A stretch of DNA of 64,000 bases from Phytophthora quininea (lineage: Eukaryota > Oomycota > Peronosporomycetes > Peronosporales > Peronosporaceae). The translations under genes and the position numbers were made by a program. Shown here piece after piece: positions 20,203 to 31,561 of this stretch. Positions within the stretch are counted from its first letter, which is position 1. Each line of letters opens with the position of its first letter. Below the pieces are notes generated by a model. The model worked only from the letters and a program-made list of their open reading frames with translations, was not told where the DNA came from and did not search any database. The stretch covers positions 62,001 through 126,000 of the forward strand of contig JAAVTG010000550.1 of the NCBI GenBank assembly GCA_011947345.1, written 5' to 3'.

Positions 20203-22695
20203 ACATAGTTTGATGCAACCCGTTCCGCTCGATTTGCATCTCGCTCCACTACTCGGTAGCGGGATGGAGGTGTGGGGCCTGATGGAGACGCAGACAATGC
20301 TTTCAAACGCAAAGATAGACCTGTATTCGTGTAGTTAGAAGTCCTGGCAAGCGGCGAAGACCTCGTGGTAGACGGGGGGGTTCGTGCGCACAGTGTGTTT
20401 TTTATGGCAGAGTAGTCTACCATGATCGTGACGCCGTTCTCCGACCCCGCTCGTGATAGCGCCACGCCGAGCTGTCCGTAAGATAGCACTGGGGCTTGCA
20501 GACAAATGTAGCGTCCAAGGCACTCCCCGAGCAGTGGAGTCTTAATCGTTATACTTTGTACCAAAACTGTGTACGATATTATACAGTACACGTGTAAGTG
20601 TCTGGCTCAGCACGCCACATCGACCAGCTCCAGTGCGATATGACGTATCGTTGCAGATGAGACTTCTCAGAGGTTATAGTGTAGCTCTGTTCAAGCACAC
20701 ATGAAACAGTGCTTGTAAACATGCCTTTACTGACGCAATCGTCTCCGTTAGACATGGCCACTCCTGCGAAACTATCGTGGTACCGTCCGTCAACCAACTA
20801 CTGCTACGTTTTCATGAGCTCGCAGCTTGTAGTACGTGTACAACATCTGTGTATCGCTTCGGAGTATATGGTCGTACACCTGTAGTATTTTACGTAAAGT
20901 GTTTCTCCACCAATCGCGTTGTCTAGGACACCTGTGAAACAGTTAAGAGAGGCCAAATAAACCGTGGGTTAATAGCATCGATTTTTCGTTTCTTCGCGAT
21001 GCGTACGTGCAGCACGTCTCCAGTATCTACATCGTATAGACATGTTTGCGGGTCGTGGAGAATATTCTAGCGCCGACAGTGCGACCAAATACAGCATCAA
21101 CATAGGCAGCGCTGAAGTCTACAATTATTGGCAACCTACCCAATTCAGATATCACAGAGGCGACACAGATTTATCTGGAAATAATGCTACTCAACGTTTG
21201 CGCACGCAGTACGCGTAGTAGCCCTCTGGAGATGCTCGCGATATGCATGGATCTACGTGCCCAGCGCGAATACCGTTCCCACGTCGTGTCGTCTGTCACC
21301 CGGGGAGCAAATAACAACGTTTCTAGCAGATAATGGGCGAGTCACGTGCTAATGTGTCAATATAGTCAGTGGTAGTATTCGACAACAAGAGAGGCGCTCC
21401 ACCCACAAAAGTTGGTCCCTATGTATGCCGTACATGCGATAACCAACAGGAGGTGCGCGTGATATGTGTAAAACCAACCTACCTACGTGCCGGGAGAGCT
21501 CCCAAGTCGTGGTGCACGCGATATTGACAATAGCAGCGTGTCTAATTGGTGGGGTGCATCCCGTGTAGGTAGCGCGGTAGTAGCCAGCGGTAGCCAATCT
21601 TGAGAGTTGCTCCACCCACGTGTACGCTGTCCAAAAAAGCTAGAAACCAATAAAAGGTGAGCGACCCCATGTCCCGTCAAACGCAGAGCATGTACACATA
21701 TACGTGTTCCAGCGCGTAGCGTCGGGCACCGCTAATTCCTAATGGGGCCGAATATCAGCGTGTCCATGCAGTCCGGGCACATTCACAGTATGGTACATAC
21801 CACGGTATTCAGTGATACGTATTGTAGCATTTAAAACATAAATTTACTTGCTCACGACATATAGTCCCTCAAACGTGTGCAGCATGTTGAAGCCAGGTGG
21901 TCCATGCAATTGGTGTTATGCTGTTGTGCACAAATCCGCAAAAATTGTGTTGAAATTACATGCGCAGGGAGTAATACAATACCAAATGTCTCATTCAGAC
22001 TGTATAAATCTAACGCATCACTCCAGCAGCCGCATGAATTACATATCAAACGTATTTTCATATTTTCTAAGCGATATATATTTCGCTGAAATCGAACAAC
22101 AGCGCCAATAATAATCCTGGTAGTGTAACGGTTACGTTGTACGGAAGCCCAACAGGGATTAATTCGGCAGAATGTGGCGCACACCAAAAGTAGTACCGAG
22201 CCAATACAAATTTCAAGTGGTCAATGTTAATATATCTTCTATTTTGCATACTTTCTACAGGTTTATTGTTTATTCACAGGTCATTCAAAATATAAGGTGC
22301 TAAAAGCTGAATTTATTTGCATTTGAGATTTGTATCGACTGAAAGGTTTTTCGCCTGAGCAGATGGATGCTGTCATCGAGGAAGACCAACACAACGAAGT
22401 ATCCAAGACCAACCACAGTTAGATGTACAGCTTGTGTCGAACGTAGCTGTCAATGTTTCTTTCCAGAGCTGGCAAATAGACGACTGCAGTGTACGGACCG
22501 CTCGGCATGGTCGATAATTCGCGAAGTTTGGCTGTCGACGCTGGAGCTGCAGATGTTGCAGTGCGTGAATGCTGCACAACGACCCGACAATTCACGCTTT
22601 GCAAGCGCGCGTGAGTGGGTACGAAATGCGTTGAGGTTGATATGAAGAAGACGACGTTGACTGTTAGAACTATACATGGAGTCGCCTGAAGGCAC
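20203..22695 (-). repeat. Right arm of the ~2.49-kb inverted repeat
   Basis: This is the reverse complement of 12696-15188. Its outer end at 22695 abuts TGTTAGAATATGG, unlike the left flank. Its inner end diverges after GATGCAACCCG (20211-20221). At homopolymers it differs from the left arm by single bases; otherwise it appeared identical in the segments I compared. Confidence 0.9.
20335..20591 (-). pseudogene. Helitron/PIF1-type helicase C-terminal remnant (right arm copy)
   Basis: Mirror copy of the left-arm remnant: VLSYGQLGVALSRAGSENG, then after a shift VYHEVFAACQDF. Here the A-run is one base shorter, which moves the point at which the frame changes. Confidence 0.6.
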
Positions 22696-23087
22696 TGTTA
22701 GAATATGGATCAAGTCGACGACAGAGTCGAGGCTGCGAAGGGACAAACTTTGTGGAAGGTTGAAGTAGGAAACGTTGGGTAGATCGCCCAGGCAGGTTAG
22801 CGCTCACTTCTAGATTGGTAAAGCCGCTGACGAGGCCCCGGCGGGGGCCGAAACGCGTCTGGCACGCGTTCAATCCGAGGTCAATCACCAAGCATCCAAT
22901 TTCCAACACGCCAAGCTGGGTAGCAGTAGCACTACCAGCCCAATCCTCCAGTTTCGGAAAAAATCCCAGTGATAGATTGTCCCAACCTCCCGGGAAAATA
23001 ACAACGGCCCATTTTTTTCCGTGCGTGGTTCGAAGTCCCTCGTCAACTTGCCTTCGACCACCATCGACAAGCTCCAAGACTCTCCCC
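22696..23087. other. Flank between right palindrome arm and RXLR pseudogene
   Basis: No gene. Bases 22907-22954 are, inverted, similar to the left outer flank of the palindrome. The stretch close to 23088 (GTCAACTTGCC region) is probably the upstream region of the following effector gene, but no clean Inr/FPR is visible. Confidence 0.4.
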
Positions 23088-23560
23088 ATGCGCCTCTCCT
23101 CGGTCCTGCACGTCTCCGCCATCACTCTCTTCGCCGGTAGTGAAGCAATGTCGCGGGAAATCCTCTTGACGACGGTTTCACTGAACCCCGTGGAAACGAT
23201 GGGTGGTCACATGGCAAGATTTTCTTGCGAGCTACCAAGTACCAAGACAACAGCCTAGACAGCAGTAACGACGACGAAGAGCGTGGGAGGAGGAGGGGGT
23301 CCCAATATCCCGATGACAGAAGCGAAGGTCAGTATTTCTGGTCGCTCCAATGCTTTGCTGACCGATGCAGATGCTGCTCTAATACAGAAGTTGAAAATGA
23401 CGACGGTGCTGAAGACAAAATCGGAGACTGGCAGTCGAATCAGTTAAGGCGGGCATCGACATCGACTTGAAGAAGGCTATCATGTTTTACAAGAAGGTAC
23501 TGGTTGCCAGAAGGAATCATGCGCAGCAACACAATATCACACTCGTCCTCATGTGTGCCG
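23088..23560 (+). pseudogene. RXLR-dEER effector pseudogene
   Basis: An ATG at 23088 starts a signal-peptide-like segment (MRLSSVLHVSAITLF). The translocation motif lies in another frame and is altered: IFLR in place of RxLR, followed at a normal distance by NDDEER. The effector region is split over further frames (ALLTDADAALIQKLKM, KAGIDIDLKKAIMFYKK). At least two frame changes and the first Arg-to-Ile change in the motif make function unlikely. No downstream boundary is certain. Confidence 0.55.
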
Positions 23561-23599
23561 TGTAAGTTAAAGACTGTTGCACACACCGCTGACTTGCGT

Positions 23600-25011
23600 T
23601 GGCCTGCGATGTATAGCAGGTTGAAGATGTTTTGCAGGACATCATCAAAGTGTCGTTCACACGTACCGCGATCGGTGAGATGCTGGAAGTCTTGCAAACA
23701 GCACTCGTTGAGGATATCTGCACAAGACCACACAGATATCGTTATATCTGCGATGTGCGTTCGAGCAAGCCAACTACGGTAGCACAGTTGTTGAGGTCTT
23801 CACCAGCTGTCATTGGCGACTCGTACAGCAGACCAGGATCAGCCCCTTGCGGTCGATCATGTCGGCAAAATGTTGTCGCTAAGATGACGCATTGGGAATG
23901 ACGCGTTTGCATTGGCACAGATCTTAGAAGTGGAGAAGTCGTGGCATCCGCGAGTTGTACGGCGTCGCAGCCGAGTCTTGCAAGTCCGACGGCGAAACTC
24001 CAAGTGAACCGCGGTGTTATAGGCCATGCTGGAAGGAGGATTCCTGGTCGAGATTGGTACGACGTGTCGCCAGTTGGTGCCAAGCCTGAACACCAGCATG
24101 CAGTTGCTACAATTCCCAGAAGATTATGCGGAAGCGGTATTTATGCAGTGCGAGGTTTACGGGGTAAGTTTATTCAGTGTAGTGTTGATGCGGCAGGGTG
24201 CTCGGCGTACGAGAGCCATTAGTTTGTTCAGGTGACTGCGTAGCTGCTGCTGCGGCAGCCCCATTCCATTTTGCTCATTAATAAATTTGCTACTTCGAGC
24301 ACAATTCCGGATATCGCGATACGACGCCCATTCTTTGCTGCACAAGGAAGCCATCATAGCATGTCTTCGTTTTATTTCCGTTGCTGAGCTTTCTTCGATT
24401 TTACTCACTTCGCCCCACTTCATCCGTTGTGCTGACTTTTACAGGGAAATAAATATGTCCGCCTGTTTCAACAGAACTTCAAAAGCAGTGAAAATTTATC
24501 GATGTATTGTTGTGTACTTTTGTTTACTCCGCTACTTACACCTTGCCGGGCAATCATGCCCTTCACAAAGCAAACGGATGGATTTACAGCAAGTTCCGCT
24601 ACTAAATTGCGTAGCATTGAGCAAATCCGCCAGCGTGAGCCAGGCTTTCATTTCGAAGGTCTCTGCGATCCGTGTACTACTAGTACAGTATAAATATATA
24701 TTCTGTCTTGAATACTTCTGACAAGATCGAGGTCTTCTCACAAAAGTATGTACCACAAGCACATTGGACAAGACCAGTTCTTGCTTCTTGGCCTCTTTAT
24801 CCAAACATTGCTTTCAAAGCAGATTGCGACAATGCACAACACAAGTTTTTGATCCGCGAGATTTCTCTTCTTTGAGATCGGCAAACGCTCGAGGTGGCGT
24901 TGTGCTCTGGCAAGAGCAGGTTTCCGTTTACAATAAGTAAACTGTACTGCAACGCCACCCCGGTGCAGATCGCCGGTATGAATCACTCGCGCACAGCTCG
25001 CCCCCACGTCT
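23600..25011. other. Region with fragmentary coding traces, unassigned
   Basis: After an intron-like GTAAGT..ATAG stretch (about 23570-23621) a plus-strand frame reads VEDVLQDIIKVSFTRTAIGE and EVLQTALVEDICTRP. Further on MLEGGFLVEIGTT and QFPEDYAEAVFMQCEVYG are open. On the minus strand near 24900 FTYCKRKPALARAQRHLERL resembles the start of a BED-type zinc finger of hAT transposases. None of these is long enough to name. The region is probably decayed genes and transposon fragments between effector genes. Confidence 0.3.
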
Positions 25012-25086
25012 TTGACGATAACAGTGCAAACCATTAGTTTCCGCCTCTCAAGCCATCAAGTCCACTCTCTCTATATATATTCCAAG

Positions 25087-25340
25087 GTGAGGTTCTCCAC
25101 GATTTTCCTGGCCTTCGCTGCCACTACTTTTGCTGTTACTAGCGCTGTTGACGTTGAGCTAAAGCCCGCAGCGAAGGTCGAGGCCTCGGAACTGGATCGT
25201 GCTATCGAGTCGATCGACGAGCCCAAGCGTTTCTCCGCTCAAACAAATATGCGAACACAACGTGCGGTAAAATCTAACAGCTCAATCCAGTGGTTTTTGA
25301 TGGTATTGTGGAGGTTCCCAATCTACTCATTCAAAAGAAC
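25087..25340 (+). pseudogene. RXLR effector pseudogene (start codon and RXLR motif lost)
   Basis: The frame from 25087 is a clear paralogue of the genes at 10674 and 25916: FSTIFLAFAATTFAVTSAV (signal peptide), then AKVEASELDRAIESIDEPKR. The expected ATG reads GTG (25087-25089). The frame slips by one base at 25233 inside the RXLR motif, so the readable frame gives KRFSAQTN. The upstream ATG at 25012 would put ~25 extra residues before the signal peptide and is unlikely to be used. The C-terminal effector domain is not recognisable downstream. Confidence 0.7.
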
Positions 25341-25856
25341 TGTCTATAAATTTGATAAGCAACACAACATCAAGCAATGGACCACGTCCAAGCACAGTAC
25401 ATGAGCAGGCTACACCCACAGCCAACCAATCCAGCGACCAGAAGACATCATTTACGTGCAATGTTGGGCAAAACATGGTCCAAGGCGACGTACAATACAT
25501 GTACATCTACCGCCGGGATGGTGTTTCGCTGGACTGTCTGCTAGTGTGCCGTTCCTGTCTACAGGACCTGCTGGTCTGAAAACTCGGTACCGCAACATGT
25601 TTACCCTGCTCAAGCGTAATCAAACAGCATCCACCGCCAAAAGCTTTCGACTCGGGAAACGTGTTCGAGAATGGCAACCCTCTAAACAGGCAACCGACCA
25701 AGTAGTGTGGCTCATTTGAGCACCAGGTGAGACCGAGCGCTTACTTGTAGTCGATACCAGTAAAACACAAACAGATCGCCGGTATCGATCATTCGTCCTG
25801 TTTACGAGTCTTGACGCTCGCCTTCGGCAACTCGCTCCTCTCCACTGGTTGTGAAC
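25341..25856. other. Intergenic stretch within RXLR cluster
   Basis: Overlapping ORFs of 60-90 codons occur on both strands without recognisable motifs. I see no supported gene. Confidence 0.35.
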
Positions 25857-25875
25857 TTCTCACTTAGTAATTCCC
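25857..25875 (+). promoter_or_regulatory. Inr/FPR-like promoter core
   Basis: TTCTCACTTAGTAATTCCC, a diverged Inr plus FPR, sits about 41 nt upstream of the ATG of the intact RXLR gene at 25916, followed by a CT-rich leader. Confidence 0.5.
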
Positions 25876-25915
25876 TCTCTCCACCCCACCAAATCCACTT
25901 CTTCTCCTCTCCAAG

Positions 25916-26329
25916 ATGCGCTTCTCTAGGCTTCTGGTCGGTATTGCTGCTACAACTATCGCAACCAATGGCAATGCTCTTTCGACGGAAGCTGAGCTCA
26001 AGGCCATCGCAAAATTCGAGACTCCAGAGATGGTTCGTGCGGTTGATGGACCCAAGCGATTCCTTCGCTCCAACGACTTTGTGGAACTCGACGACGACGA
26101 CGACAACCTCGAAGAAGAACGTGGAAACTTGAAATTCAACAAATCCATGTTCAACGGCTGGCTCCGCGACACTGAGCTGGCGGACGAGAAACTGAAGGAG
26201 CTCATCGAACTCGAGTATAACGTGAACGCGGTGGCTAAGATGTTGAGAACGGAGAACAACCCAAAGTACAACAAGCTTCTACAACGATTCGAGTCACTAC
26301 TAAAGGAGAGCCAGGGACGCAAGCCATAA
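25916..26329 (+). CDS. RXLR-dEER effector (Avh-type), intact
   Basis: 137 codons, uninterrupted. The signal peptide is about residues 1-21 (hydrophobic LLVGIAATTIA, Ala-x-Ala-like end NGNA). RFLR is at 48-51, and an acidic stretch ends in EEER at 66-69. The effector domain of ~65 residues has WY-like helices (FNKSMFNGWLRDTELADEKL, then KYNKLLQRFESLLKESQ). Length and spacing are typical of RXLR effectors secreted at haustoria and acting inside the host plant cell. Paralogues at 10674 and 25087 share the signal peptide, the ELDR/EMVR segment before the motif and, for 10674, the C-terminus. The host target is unknown. Confidence 0.9.
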   Translation: MRFSRLLVGIAATTIATNGNALSTEAELKAIAKFETPEMVRAVDGPKRFLRSNDFVELDDDDDNLEEERGNLKFNKSMFNGWLRDTELADEKLKELIELEYNVNAVAKMLRTENNPKYNKLLQRFESLLKESQGRKP

Positions 26330-26378
26330 GTTGTTGATGACCACGGATGTACAAGGGATGCCGACTTGTCCACCAAAA

Positions 26379-28273
26379 TCAATGCACTTGAATTGCCATC
26401 ACCACCCCATTTTTCCTGTTGATAAACTTCTGTAGCGCCCAATCCAAACGTTTTAGGGCAGCTTCTTTCCTGATCCACGTGAACTCAAATGAAAAGTCAG
26501 CTCCTAAGGCATTTTGCAGGTCAGAATCGGGTTGTAGTCGTAGCGGAAGAAGCAAAGACGTACCAAAATGTGTGACGCGGTAGGTTAGTGTCAGAAGTGT
26601 CCACAGCATCAGCTTCGAGTGTACAGAAGACATTTGCGTCTCCAACACAAATGCTACTTGTCGTACAGCTTGGATGTGGCAATTTCGCCACAAAACCACC
26701 GCGAACAATACTAAGGACACTAACTCCAGCAGCGAGTAGATAAGCACATTCTTGATCTTGTTACCGACGTTTTCTTCTGTGATTCCTTGCATCTCAGAGT
26801 GATATTTCGCACTAGGAGAGTGGGCCATTCCCAAGACGAAAATGCCATACAGCAACGGCACCACAATCTCCAAGTATTCGGTCAAAAGCAGACATTCCGA
26901 CGTAAATAACACTTCAAGAACTTCTCGAACGATCTTGTCGTTTGGCTGGCTGGGCCTTTTGGGCTTGATCGCTGTGCGTTGCGATGCTAAGCGAATGTTG
27001 GGAGCTTCATCTGGGGCTGTAGTAGATTAGGTAGGACGAGGTTGAATGGTACTACTGACGGGTGATCCAAACGGTATCGGATGAGTCGGTACCACAGCAT
27101 TCGCACTCGAAGCTAGCGATGCTGACGGGTACAGCAAGTTCATGAGACTTCGTGAGCGCTGCAGAGTACTTATGGGCGGTCCGAAGCTGCTGCTTCCTTC
27201 GATACTGTCGAGAAGAATTCTGCTCTCTGGTGACAAACGATGTATGATACACGACCGTATCCGAGTCTCGGCGTCGATATGTTCTTGTACAGCTTTCTCC
27301 GAACTACAGAGCGACCGGACGGTCGTAAGTAAATCACAGTTAATAGCAAAGTTTGTAGTGAATGAAACTTCACGGAGACGAGCTAAGATGCTGTGAGTTC
27401 GTTCATATAATTGTCGGAGTTCGATCGCTGATTGCACGAGATCAATCGTCAATATTACCGCCATCGTAGTGGACGATAAACTTTGCATAAAAGTCGCCAA
27501 ATACAACGCGTTGAAAATGTCCTCGTTGAATACCACAAGTTCTGGCGTTATATCCTCCTCACTAGCCACAATCGAAGCGAAGATAATCCTCATAGCTCTC
27601 TTGAATATCGGCAGAATCAGTAGCACTGGAATCTCGTAACTTGTGTGTCTAACTTTGCTGAAAAGTTCTTGGTAGGCTGGGTAGGCCACGAACATGAAAG
27701 CTTGCAAAGCTGACAGTTAACTTACTCGTCGTAATTGTTTGCCACGAGAACGAATTTGCTGAAAGGCATGAGCTCCCACTACGACTCGTAAGAACCCGAT
27801 AAATACTATCGTCCAGATCAAGGCGATTGGGAACATGAAAAACGGAACAGGAAATACCCAGAGCTCCGTCACAATGATGCCAACAATGACAAAGCCGAAT
27901 CCTGTACAGACACTGAGAACTGTAATTTGTCTATTGGAGAGCGACGGAACATCAAGTAAAGGACCCAGTTCAATCGCCGTAGCATAGCCCACAGCGAACC
28001 CAGAAACCCACACACGGATCCAAAGCCAACGTTTTGTCGCCATCCGTCACTCGGGTCTTGCAGCGGAATACTTTCTTGGCATAATACGAGTGTAATCGTC
28101 ACCAATGGGACGCAAATGCTCACCACAAAAGCTCTCATCAAAGATAAGCTTCGAGAGTATTCTTCCAGTGGCAATATGCGCTCAATCGAATATTTGCCGC
28201 CATAATGTGTGAGCTGCAGCTGGAACCACTTAGTGGAAAGTTTGCCCCACCAAAACGCCAGCAATTTACCCAT
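26379..28273 (-). pseudogene. Multi-pass membrane protein gene, two in-frame stops and a frameshift
   Basis: The frame from 28273 (MGKLLAFWWGKL, then YSIERILPLEEYSRSLSLM) enters hydrophobic segments (AFVVSICVPLVTITLVL). It shifts one base at a T-run near 28022 and continues with WIRVWVSGFAVGYATAIELG and further membrane helices. TAA at 27717-27719 and TAA at 27027-27029 interrupt what is otherwise one frame down to 26379. The downstream parts (VYPAYQE-like region, ITPELVVFNEDIFNALYLAT, LTEYLEIVVPLLYGIF) match the order of a large oomycete-specific transmembrane family as I remember it. An upstream exon may exist, since CAGTTAG just before 28273 could be an acceptor. Function unknown. Confidence 0.65.
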
Positions 28274-28315
28274 GGATTGATCGTCTTCGATGCATCGGTC
28301 GATGAAGATCTTCGT

Positions 28316-28806
28316 CTAACTGCAGTGCTTGGCTGTGCCGATTGAATCGCGACATTCATCTGCAAGACACACCAAAGTTTGTTGTGTTTTGCCTTTGGAA
28401 GACGCAGAGACTTCCAAGTTTAGCCACAATTTGAACATATTTATGGTCAGGAAGTTGAAGGATTTGGCGAACACGAAATGGCATCGACTCAACAGTGGTT
28501 CTACGGCATCTAGCACCTCATTGCTAATTTTCGTTGTGGAAGAATACATACCGGGGTTTCTAAAGACAAAGCACTCGACTTGATCTTGGTAGCCTTGTTG
28601 AAGATATTGAGATTGAGAACTCCTCTCCCTTCTTCGTCCACAGATCGCTGGTGTGACCGCAAGAAGCGTTTGGTCTCGTAGTTTTGAATTGTGTCGACCG
28701 ACTTAACCATCTCCGACTTCGAAAGGACCGACCCCGTAGCAGTAGACTCGCTGGTGGCGACAAAGCAGCAGTAACAGCTAGGACGACGAAAACGAAGAGG
28801 TCGAAC
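28316..28806 (-). pseudogene. RXLR-dEER effector pseudogene
   Basis: On the minus strand a hydrophobic leader (FDLFVFVVLAVTAAL) and FVATSESTATGSVLSKSEM lie in neighbouring frames. KRFLRS and then DEEGR follow at canonical spacing in the frame of ORF 28860-28510. The ATG expected at about 28806 reads GTT. The C-terminal part (LDAVEPLLSRCHFVFAKSF) is in another frame. It resembles the RXLR gene at 37737-38176 before and around the motif. Confidence 0.6.
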
Positions 28807-28869
28807 TGGGTTGGATGGAAGCAAATACCAAAGTGAGGTCGGTGTCCTGTGCCAATACATCGCAATTCA

Positions 28870-29477
28870 ACAGATCCGACCGACAGATTCCCCTTATATT
28901 AATTTTCCGGTTCGTCTCGAGATCCTCACTCTTTGAAAGTAGCTACATAATCATTTACAGTAAATAACCCTTTCGTTAGGTAAGAAAGACCGACTAAAGT
29001 ACTCTTGAATCAATATATGTACTCGCCTTTGAGAGCGACATGTAGTACCACATAGGAAATACCACACCTTTGAAAACTATACAAACTGAGATATCGTCGC
29101 CGGACTTGTGCTTGCGGTACTATACAGTGTTACAACCTTCAGCTGGCGGTATGGCCCCATCAATATCGTCTTATCGAAGTCCAACAGAAATGGTAAAATA
29201 TGGCAGTTCTTTTGTAAAAACACCAACCGTGTTGGATAACATGCCTTTTGTTTACAGTACAGAGGATGCATACTTGAGCCTCTACATGAACTTGTCTGGA
29301 GATAAATTTACAGTAGCAATATCCGTAGTTATGTTCATGTTTTTTCTTCTTTCTAACAGTCTTGTGCAGTATTGACAAAGTGGTTTGATGAATCAGTACA
29401 TTTGACATGGACTTAAGGAGTATGCAGATTTTTCGTTTGGAAGGATACCGCTCGCATCGAACCCTAACCCTTCCCTT
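28870..29477. other. Unassigned sequence upstream of LINE
   Basis: A 101-codon ORF (29070-29375) has a hydrophobic C-terminus (FTVAISVVMFMFFLLS) but no recognisable relatives, and its coding status is doubtful. The first tens of bases before 29478 are presumably the LINE 5' UTR. Confidence 0.3.
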
Positions 29478-31549
29478 ATGAAGAAACATGGCGGTGATGG
29501 CCACCTCGATGGCCGATCACCTGCGCGCGCAGGAGTACTCACGGATCCGTCGGTCTGCGACGACCCTGCTGTCTGAGCCCCCATCTCAGAGGAAGCAGCA
29601 GCAACACTTGCCCAGGCGTACGAGAGAGAAGACACTTCACCCGAAGAATACCTTGCGATCGTGACAAAGCAACGGGCCTTCAAACCAGCCCCTACCAGTC
29701 ACGCCGTAGTGATCAACTCCGGTTCGTATTGCTCCAATCTGGCGGTGCCTGTTATTTTGAAGTCGTTTCTTCAAGATCACGGCAACGAGACTGTCAAGGA
29801 CGTGCTGTCCCAGCACGGTGTGGCGATGCTGCAGAAGATCTCCTCAGGCGGCGTTCTTATTCATGTGCGTTCGGCAGAATTTGAAACACAGCTGGATGGA
29901 GAAGAAGTCAACTTGCTCGGAAAGAAGTTCACGATCAAGCGTCAGTCATTTCTGATGAACAAGTTTTATCTGGACGTCTCCAGTATTCACTCCACGAACG
30001 AAGCGAACGCGTTATTCCTCGGGCTATCTGCACTGGGGGCGTGTCCACTGTACTTTACGCCACGAGACGTCAACCTCGAGGCACAAGTGGCAACACCTAC
30101 GTGGCGTTTCTACTTCGGATCGACTGCGCCTCCGCCGTGCCTGATGGTTCATCAGTACGTCACGCACCAACTCGTGCATGGACGACACTACTACGTGGCA
30201 AGAGGAAAACACTCAATGGAACCACCAGTGAGATCATCTTCTTACCGCCAGTCCAGTTACGCCGTTGTACTACCCTTTGGAGATAGCCCTCATGAGAATG
30301 AAGATCACTCCAAGAGACAAGAAAGCGTTATCTCAGCGAGAATCAGCACCCCATTACGGCGCACGCGAGGCTCCCAGATTCCACAGCAGCAGCTTCGGAG
30401 CCAAGGCATGGTCAAGGAAAAGAACCCAGTTCTTCTAGACGAAACCATGACCGCGCAGATAACTCGCAGGAAATTCAGCAACCACGCGCTGATGAACAAT
30501 CCAGCGCAATTTGGGAATTTGCAGAGAATTCGAACTCCGATACTGACATGGACAAACAGCTTGAATCTGGTTTCAAGCGCTTGGAACCGTCCTTTGCTCA
30601 CGAGAACCCATTTGCTGCGCTCAATCTACCGGAATGTAACTTTGAAGTCATCCTCCTTGAGCTTGAACAGGGTGTTTCTGCTGGAATTGCAATCGTACCG
30701 CATTTAAACGTCGAGAAGGGTGAAAGCATCGATGGATACGCTCCTGCCAAGATGAGGGCAACTCAATCTACCCAGCATGACGATAGTGAGGTCCTACTAC
30801 TACAAGAAGCTCTGCTACTTTCCGAAAAAGAAGCTCAACTGATGGTAGAACAGGACCGTATTGCAAGCAATACCGAACACTACAAGGAGGCCGAAGAGAT
30901 GCTTCAGGGATCCAAGAACATGGACAGGATTGTCCGATCAATGGCCAAGTTCCCGTTAACATGGACAAAGGCAATTCTGAAAGGTCTAGTTGCTGGTGGA
31001 TCTCAGACGCTCGACCTTGCCGGTATTCATCTGTGGAATCGCATTTCTGCGGAGGAAAACATGGGCGATGATGACAATATCAGAACATTTCACGAGCGAG
31101 TCTCTAGCCTCAACCTCTCCATGGGTGATTCACGTGATGAATACTCATCTTACTTGAAAGACGCGTTCAACAACCTGACAGAGGTTCAAAAGAAGCAGTG
31201 GAATTTACTCCGTTGGCTGAGCATTTTCGAATTGATGGCACTGAGCATGTGTCCCGCAGTCTTCACTCAACGCGCGTGGCTACATTTTCTTGTAGACCAC
31301 GTCGGAGAAGGTCTGCCACACACGGCAGTATAAGTTCTTTCTGATCAAGAATTGCTACAACTACTTAGATCTCCAGTGGAAATGATACTCAAGACCGCGA
31401 ATAATGTAGCACCTGGAAGTGCCCTTATTGCGGGACTGGAAGCACTACGTTCGAGCTCTCTCACTTCAACTGATCTCCTTGTTTTAACTACGAATTTGTT
31501 GACGCTCCCGCAAACAGCCTCTGCAATGGAAGCAGAGCCATCAACGTAA
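29478..31549 (+). mobile_element. LINE copy 1, ORF1 region
   Basis: An ATG at 29478 opens a frame through one TGA (29574-29576) into the long ORF to 30707. A neighbouring frame carries on from 30548 to 31549 with one TAA at 31331-31333. Visible stretches are EEYLAIVTKQRAFKPAPT, the DVNLEAQVATPTWRFYFGS region and, near the end, KQWNLLRWLSIFELM. The layout is that of the first ORF of oomycete L1/Tx1-like LINEs (nucleic-acid-binding protein). It sits immediately upstream of the endonuclease-RT ORF on the same strand. Confidence 0.75.
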
Positions 31550-31561
31550 ATTTTGAGCGGA

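Noticed and set aside
25012..25086. ATG at 25012 as start of the RXLR paralogue
   Set aside because: It would place about 25 hydrophilic and mixed residues before the signal peptide. Paralogues start at the position that reads GTG here.
29457..29475. Telomere-like AACCCTAACCC
   Set aside because: Only about one and a half units, inside the LINE 5' region; not a telomeric tract.
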